In this document: in pieces, positions 58,788-64,000 of the stretch
How the letters are laid out: each line of letters starts with the position of its first letter
Numbering within the stretch: position 1 is the stretch's first letter
Assembly (NCBI RefSeq): GCF_024679245.1
Contig: NC_090177.1
Coordinates: forward strand, 28,298,675 to 28,362,674
Source of the DNA: Pseudorasbora parva
Taxonomy: Eukaryota > Chordata > Actinopteri > Cypriniformes > Gobionidae
Direction: 5' to 3'
Length of the DNA stretch: 64,000 bases
Notes under the pieces: model-generated
What the model saw: only the letters and a program-made list of their open reading frames with translations
What the model was told of the DNA's origin: nothing
The model's database searches: none
Position numbers and translations under genes: made by a program

Positions 58788-59739
58788 CAACTCTCCCAAC
58801 CGGAGCGATCTGAACTGCACGCCGCCGACTGACTACTTCTTTTACGCAGATCTGTACGTGGTTCTCCCTATCATTTACTCAGTGATATGTGCCGTGGGTC
58901 TGACGGGAAACACGGCGGTCATATATGTGATCCTCAAAGCACCCAAAATGAAGACTGTGACCAATATGTTCATTCTGAACTTGGCGATCGCCGACGACCT
59001 TTTCACTTTAGTGCTGCCCATCAATATAGCGGAGCATCTGTTACACTACTGGCCGTTCGGCGAGGTGCTTTGCAAAATAATTTTAAGCATTGATCACTAT
59101 AACATCTTCTCCAGCATCTACTTTCTGACTGTTATGAGTGTGGACCGGTACCTGGTGGTGCTGTCGACCGTGCGCTCCAAGCGCATGCCGTACCGCACAT
59201 ACCGGGCAGCCAAGATAGTGAGTCTGTGCGTGTGGCTGCTGGTGATCCTCATCGTCATGCCCTTCACCGTGTTCGCAGGAGTCTACATCAGTCCCGACGA
59301 CTCCGAGAGGAAGAGCTGCGTGCTGAGTTTCCCCAGTCCTGAAAGTTTATGGTTCAAAGCGAGCCGGATTTATACTCTAATTCTGGGCTTTGCCATCCCG
59401 GTGTCCACAATTTGCATTCTTTACACCATGATGCTGTATAAACTAAGAAACATGCGTCTGAACACCAACGCCAAAGCGCTGGACAAAGCCAAGAAGAAGG
59501 TGACCATCATGGTGTTTATTGTACTGGCCGTGTGCCTGTTCTGCTGGACGCCCTTTCACCTCAGCACCATCGTAGCGCTGACCACAGACCTTCGGACCAC
59601 ACCGCTTCTCATCGGCATCTCGTACTTCATCACCAGCTTGAGCTACGCCAACTCCTGTCTGAACCCGTTCCTCTACGCCTTCCTGGACGACAGCTTCAGA
59701 AAAGCATTCAAGAAGATGTTAGAATGCAGACCTGCCTGA
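58720..59739 (+). CDS. npbwr2: Neuropeptide B/W receptor (class A GPCR)
   Basis: A plasma-membrane receptor for neuropeptides B and W, usually coupled to Gi/o and acting in feeding, stress and pain circuits (family knowledge). The 339-aa frame has all class A landmarks: an N-terminal tail with five NxS/T sequons (Asn3, 15, 23, 27, 32), seven hydrophobic segments from about residue 45 to 322, Asp92 in LAIADD, the Cys118-Cys200 pair, DRY at 142-144, CWTP at 275-278 and NPFLY at 315-319. MKTVTNMFILNLAIAD and SYFITSLSYANSCLNPFLYA are characteristic of NPBWRs within the somatostatin/opioid branch. Length is normal, and the coding region is one exon as in other NPBWRs. Cys336 may be palmitoylated. 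NPBWR1 versus NPBWR2 is not settled by motifs; type 2 is preferred because fish copies are usually so named. Confidence 0.93.
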   Translation: MENTTSPFIPNPTCNYSMDLYYNNSPNRSDLNCTPPTDYFFYADLYVVLPIIYSVICAVGLTGNTAVIYVILKAPKMKTVTNMFILNLAIADDLFTLVLPINIAEHLLHYWPFGEVLCKIILSIDHYNIFSSIYFLTVMSVDRYLVVLSTVRSKRMPYRTYRAAKIVSLCVWLLVILIVMPFTVFAGVYISPDDSERKSCVLSFPSPESLWFKASRIYTLILGFAIPVSTICILYTMMLYKLRNMRLNTNAKALDKAKKKVTIMVFIVLAVCLFCWTPFHLSTIVALTTDLRTTPLLIGISYFITSLSYANSCLNPFLYAFLDDSFRKAFKKMLECRPA

Positions 59740-59869
59740 ATGTAACACACTTTGAAGGGACAAATAACAGGGTTGCAAACCATTCTATTCAGAACTGAAT
59801 TACAGTTCGATTCCTGTTTTTGAATTAAGGTATCAAACAGAATGCAGTCTATATAAAATACATTTTGAG

Positions 59870-59966
<97 letters not shown>

Positions 59967-60804
59967 CTAAGGCTGAAAGTGAGCCTCGAATTTTAAATTC
60001 AAATGAATTAGTTTTAAAATACAGTTATGATCATAACTGAATACTGGTAGTGTATAAACACATCATTGTCGTTACAATTTAGCTGTTTCTGGCCAGTATA
60101 ATTACAATTCACACTCATAAACTTAATGGAAACCCATTTTAAAATAAAATAAAAATATGCACCCAACTCTGATTAAATGACAGATTATCACTGCGTCCAC
60201 TACTTCGGATTTACCTGTCCATGTGTAGTTCCCCAATAAAAAAAGAAAGTATTTCCCTGACACCAAATTCTAATATGAGAGTTTGTCTCCCTCTTGTGCT
60301 CTCTCTGTGATTAAATATTTTGAAATGTGCTTCAACGCACATTGCCCTGGAGACTTAGGAATGGCAAAAAAAGTGATATAATTTTTGACGTATAAGGATG
60401 ACATCATGTGTTTTTCAAACAGCAGGGAGTCATGTGTATATATTTGTACAGACCTGCTTTTGTCACATGAAACGTCATCACTTCCGGACCAGCATCGTAG
60501 TATCTTAATAGCACATTTGAGACAATGTTTAAACGTGCATTCTCCTTCTTTTAAATGAATGAATATAAATGTAAAGCATTTTTGTTTTGTGTATATCGAG
60601 ATATTGGTCATGTAGATCGACACAGTGAAGAATACTGTTACATGGCTTTTTAAATACATGTTGTAAATAAAATGGAATAAATCAATTGTCTTTAATTTAG
60701 CCTGATGCAATGTCAAAGATGAAGTGTGCCTGCATTGACCCCTGGACAACAGCAACGGCTGAAAGTTTTAAATTATGCATCATCTAATATACCACTTCCT
60801 CAGA

Positions 60805-60805
<1 letters not shown>
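59740..60805 (+). other. npbwr2 3' region
   Basis: Probable 3' UTR and downstream sequence. AATAAA signals lie near 60129, 60235 and 60665; which is used cannot be told. It contains the TA/CA microsatellite at 59871-59965. Confidence 0.45.
59871..59965. repeat. Compound (TA)n-(CA)n microsatellite
   Basis: TA to about 59945, then CA to 59965. Confidence 0.97.

Positions 60806-60897
<92 letters not shown>
60806..60897. repeat. (CA)n microsatellite, about 92 bp
   Basis: Uninterrupted. Confidence 0.98.
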
Positions 60898-60900
<3 letters not shown>

Positions 60901-61184
60901 TGGTCTATGTGGTTTACAGGGACTCTCCATAGGCGTAATGGTTTTTATACTGTACAAACCGTATTTTCTATCCCCTTACACTGCCCCTACACCTAAACCT
61001 ACCCATCACAGGAAACATTCTGCATTTTTACTTTCTCAAAAAAACATCATTTAGTATGTTTTTAAGGCCATTTGAATTATGAGGACATTTGAAATGTCCT
61101 CATAAACTACATTTATAGTGTAATACCAGTGTAATACCCATGTAGTTATACAAATTTGTGTCCTCATAAACCACATAAACAGGC
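60898..61184. mobile_element. MITE bounded by CA tracts on both sides
   Basis: Inverted ends TATGTGGTTTACAGGGAC (left) and GTCCTCATAAACCACATA (right), with an internal ATGAGGACATTTGAAATGTC palindromic stretch and CCTAAACCTACCC. A common form of fish MITE. CA repeats begin at both borders. Confidence 0.7.
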
Positions 61185-61197
61185 TCACACACACACA

Positions 61198-61279
<82 letters not shown>

Positions 61280-61280
61280 A
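61185..61280. repeat. (CA)n-(TA)n microsatellite
   Basis: CA with one CTCA interruption, ending in ATATAT. Confidence 0.97.
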
Positions 61281-61289
61281 TTATAGCCT

Positions 61290-61400
61290 CTATTAGTGTT
61301 GTCATAATTAGTGTGTTAATGCATGCGTTTATTAATTTTTTTCAGTTAAATGCGTTAAAAAATATTTAACGCATTAACGCAGCATCCAATTTTCTGTCAT
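61290..61400. repeat. Decayed repeat with TTAACGCATTAACGC motif
   Basis: GCGTTAAAAAATATTTAACG is nearly palindromic, and the GCATTAACGCAG motif resembles the end of the hAT fragment near 24700. Weak assignment. Confidence 0.35.
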
Positions 61401-61676
61401 CATTTGGCTAATTTTACATTATATGCTATTATTCGTATTCGTACAAATGCTTTTAACCCATCCAAGCAGCTGACCTCAGACTGTAAAAAGCGATGCCGCC
61501 AATGTCCAAATTTGGCGCTGATATCTTGGAGCTTGAGTATGCGCCAAACTACTTTTTTGATTTCAGGATGTCACGTCCCTGCTTGCACTAAACTAAAACC
61601 ACACAAAAAAACGAAACAAAACAAAAAACACTTAACAACCTAAAGTCACAGAAACCACTTGTCTTTGAAACAAAAG

Positions 61677-61680
<4 letters not shown>

Positions 61681-61767
<87 letters not shown>
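61681..61767. repeat. (CA)n microsatellite ending in TATA
   Basis: Uninterrupted CA to 61762, then ATATAT. Confidence 0.98.
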
Positions 61768-61768
<1 letters not shown>

Positions 61769-61904
61769 GAAGTGTAATCTGATTGTTTAGTTTGTCTCAC
61801 GTCCCATTTGATTAAAATGAGAAGATGGGGTTTACTGTATCAAATTGCCCTTTTTGTCAAGAGCGGTCTTAAATTACTTAAATAACGTCTTTGTGAGAAA
61901 ATAA

Positions 61905-62150
61905 AATGTTGTCCTTCAGATGAGACGTTAAACAAAGATCTTAATTATCTGTGGTAATTAAAAATCCTGCAGACCCTGACATCCTGGCAAAATTTGCCCA
62001 TTGACCTCGGCCCATCATGGCCTCCTATAATCCCCATATACTGATTGGCTTCACCACTCTGTCTCCTCTCCGCAAGCTGGTGTGTGGTTGGTAGTCTGCC
62101 GCAATATGGCTGCCATCACGTCATCCAGGTGGATGCTGCACATTCTTGCT
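61905..62150 (+). repeat. Retroposon segment, second copy
   Basis: Shares with 46905-47190 the segments CATCCTGGC…AAATTTGCCCATTG, CAATATGGCTGCCATC and CATCCAGGTGGATGCTGCAC. It extends further 5' (GATGAGACGTTAAAC) but lacks the 3' tail. Confidence 0.7.
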
Positions 62151-63191
62151 GTGCTGTCATTAATGCTAATCAATAAACACAGGTAACAGAGAAAAATAGC
62201 TTTAATAAGGATTAACCTATATTTAATTTATTATTTATGCAGTGCAGACTGTTTGACAAATGTATAAAATGTTCTACTTTTTTTAGAACCCCACTGGTAT
62301 ATATGACATTTATTAAGGGTTTATGTAAAGATTGCTTTAAGTTTACTTAAATTCACTTAAAATAAAAATTTTGCCAAGCTATTTTTAGAAATGATAGACA
62401 AGATGCTATAGAATAATAATTTAATGAAAACCCAATTTTGACAAAATATTGACTTTCAACCTATTCTTTGACCTAGCTCAAAGTGTTCCAGTGCGACATC
62501 CAACAGGTTTTCCCAATCACATCACAAATATTAAAAATCGATTGGCAGCAATATATACTTCTTACCATATTCCACCTGGCAGTCTAGAAATATGAACTGA
62601 ATACTGGATTTGTGCAAGTTTTCAGACTGCCACATATTAAGCAAGGTGCATAAGCTATAAAACTGATCAGGCTGTAAACAAATGAACAATGACAACATGC
62701 CACAAGCAGATTTATCTGCTCACACTGAAAAATTACAAGTATAGGCCTTTTAAAGTAGCTATAACATTTTAAATTATGAATCATCCAAATTTCTATGGTG
62801 TTAAGATAATAAAACTGTGGTAACTTGGTAAATCTACACTGTGTACTTGTGCAGCTATCTTTGTGAGATAGTCTGAGTGATGGCCTGAGTTTTAGGTCAG
62901 CAGAGTGAGGGCAAAGACATTCCTCACTTTCTGATAAAGGCCTGTTTGAGGGTCAATACTTTTAGGGATATGGTTATAAAGGGTTCGTATAGGGTAAGGG
63001 TTCATTTAGTTGTAATGGGTAAGTTAGAGTAAGGAGCTAGAGATTGCATTGTGTCGATGAATGTCCTCACAAATATAGATGTTCTAGAGTGTGTGCTTGG
63101 ACATTTTCCTTGGTAACTGCACGCAACAGACAGAAGAGGGCAGCGTGCATTCATGTTTTCTGAATAATATAACCAGCATTTATTTCTAGAT
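62151..63191. other. Unassigned intergenic sequence
   Basis: No genes. GGGATATGGTTATAAAGGGT… to AATGTCCTCACAAATATAG (62965-63080) resembles a decayed MITE of the 60898-61184 type. Confidence 0.35.
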
Positions 63192-63195
63192 TTAA

Positions 63196-63889
63196 AGGGT
63201 TATTTCACCAAAAAATGAAAATTCTCTCTTTTAATTACTTACCCTAATGTCATTCGACACCTGTAAGACCTCCGTTCATCTTCGAAACACAAATGAAGAT
63301 ATTTTGTTGAAATCCGATGGCTCAGAAAGGCCTTCATTGACTCCAAATTTCCTCTCTCAAGACCCATAAAAGGCACTAAAGACGTTGTTACAAAGTCCAT
63401 CTCACTACAGTGATTCTACAATCATTTTATGAAGCGACGAGAATAGTTTTTGTGCGCAAAAAAACTAAATAAAGGCTTATATAGTGATGGGCCGAATTCA
63501 AAACAATGTTTCAAACGGTTAGGAATCAGCGTATTGATTCATGATTCGGATCACCAGTGTCACGTGATTTCAGCAGTTTGACACTCTATCCGAATAATGA
63601 ATCGATACACTGATTAATGAATCAATACGATACGTTTTTCCCACAAAAACTATTCTCGTGGTTTTATAAAATATCGTAGAGATGGGCTTTGTAACAATGT
63701 CTTTAGTGCGTTTTATGGGTCTTGAGAGAGGAAATGACATTGGAGTCAATGAAGGCCTTTCCGAGCCATCAGATTTCAACAAAATATCTTCATGTGTGTT
63801 TCGAAGATGAACGGATGTCTTACGGGTGTCGAACGACATTAGGGTAAGTAATTAATGAGAGAATTTTCATTTTTTGGTTAAATAACCCT
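63196..63889. mobile_element. TTAA-flanked element with long inverted arms
   Basis: 694 bp, with ends AGGGTTATTTCACCAAAAAA and TTTTTTGGTTAAATAACCCT and arms of about 200 bp matching in inverse orientation (for example GACCCATAAAAGGCAC / GTGCGTTTTATGGGTC). Flanked by TTAA at 63192-63195 and 63890-63893. The central ~200 bp is not palindromic. No transposase. Confidence 0.9.
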
Positions 63890-63893
63890 TTAA

Positions 63894-64000
63894 GTTCTAC
63901 ATTTTCAAGATCTGGACTCATGTGTTTAAAGTAATATAAAACATACAGTCTACAATTTCTAGTTATATAGAACCAGTAACTTTTAAAGTCCTTTATTATT
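63894..64000. other. Unassigned window end
   Basis: Nothing recognised in the last 107 bp. Confidence 0.5.

Noticed and set aside
60270..60755. 161-codon minus-strand ORF downstream of npbwr2
   Set aside because: Low-information sequence with no motif; overlaps probable 3' UTR on the other strand.

Overview
The window reads as genomic DNA of a teleost fish, most likely a cyprinid. It holds one clear vertebrate gene, a single-coding-exon neuropeptide B/W receptor (58720-59739, + strand), with a probable 5' untranslated exon, a short intron, overlapping upstream ORFs and a perfect CRE-type palindrome upstream. Almost everything else is repetitive: Tc1/mariner, hAT, CACTA-like and TTAA-target DNA transposons, decayed LINEs, an LTR retroelement, minisatellites and long microsatellites. 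There are no bacterial-type operons, CRISPR arrays or recognisable RNA genes.

Layout. 1-9429: tandem array of a 2.1-2.4 kb unit (four complete units and a partial fifth). Its junctions carry an AAG microsatellite and 0-4 copies of a 57-59 bp minisatellite that ends in a hairpin and CTAA. 9430-14900: an R2-like LINE reverse-transcriptase pseudogene, a low-complexity segment, a Tc1 transposon split by a palindromic CACTG-ended MITE, and a CR1/L2-like LINE remnant. 15271-23071: TTAA-flanked nonautonomous elements, a pair of adjoining foldback modules, a 30-bp minisatellite and an hAT MITE with an exact 8-bp target duplication. 24670-27070: a BED-finger hAT fragment, a minus-strand Tc1/mariner fragment and a possible EnSpm-like tail.

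27609-46158: an LTR retroelement arranged LTR-internal-LTR-internal-LTR, flanked once by a 4-bp AAGC duplication. Both 8.4 kb repeats encode identical Gag-like (531 aa) and protease/integrase (741 aa) ORFs. Reverse transcriptase and RNase H are absent, the integrase zinc site is altered, and the catalytic Glu region is lost. The element therefore looks defective and dependent on proteins supplied in trans.

46159-58000: a Tc1 fragment, a retroposon tail, a second foldback-module pair whose second module spans about 3.4 kb with a degenerate GGCC-rich repeat, nested CACT-ended MITEs, a mariner fragment, a repetitive-family ORF and a second TTAA element that shares only its left half with the one at 15 kb. 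58000-60300: the receptor gene. 60800-64000: CA-rich microsatellites, a MITE between two CA tracts, another retroposon copy and a TTAA element with long inverted arms.

The genes do not form a pathway. The receptor is the only likely host gene, and the rest records successive transposon insertion, nesting and tandem recombination. Family names rest on recognised motifs and terminal structures, not on database searches.
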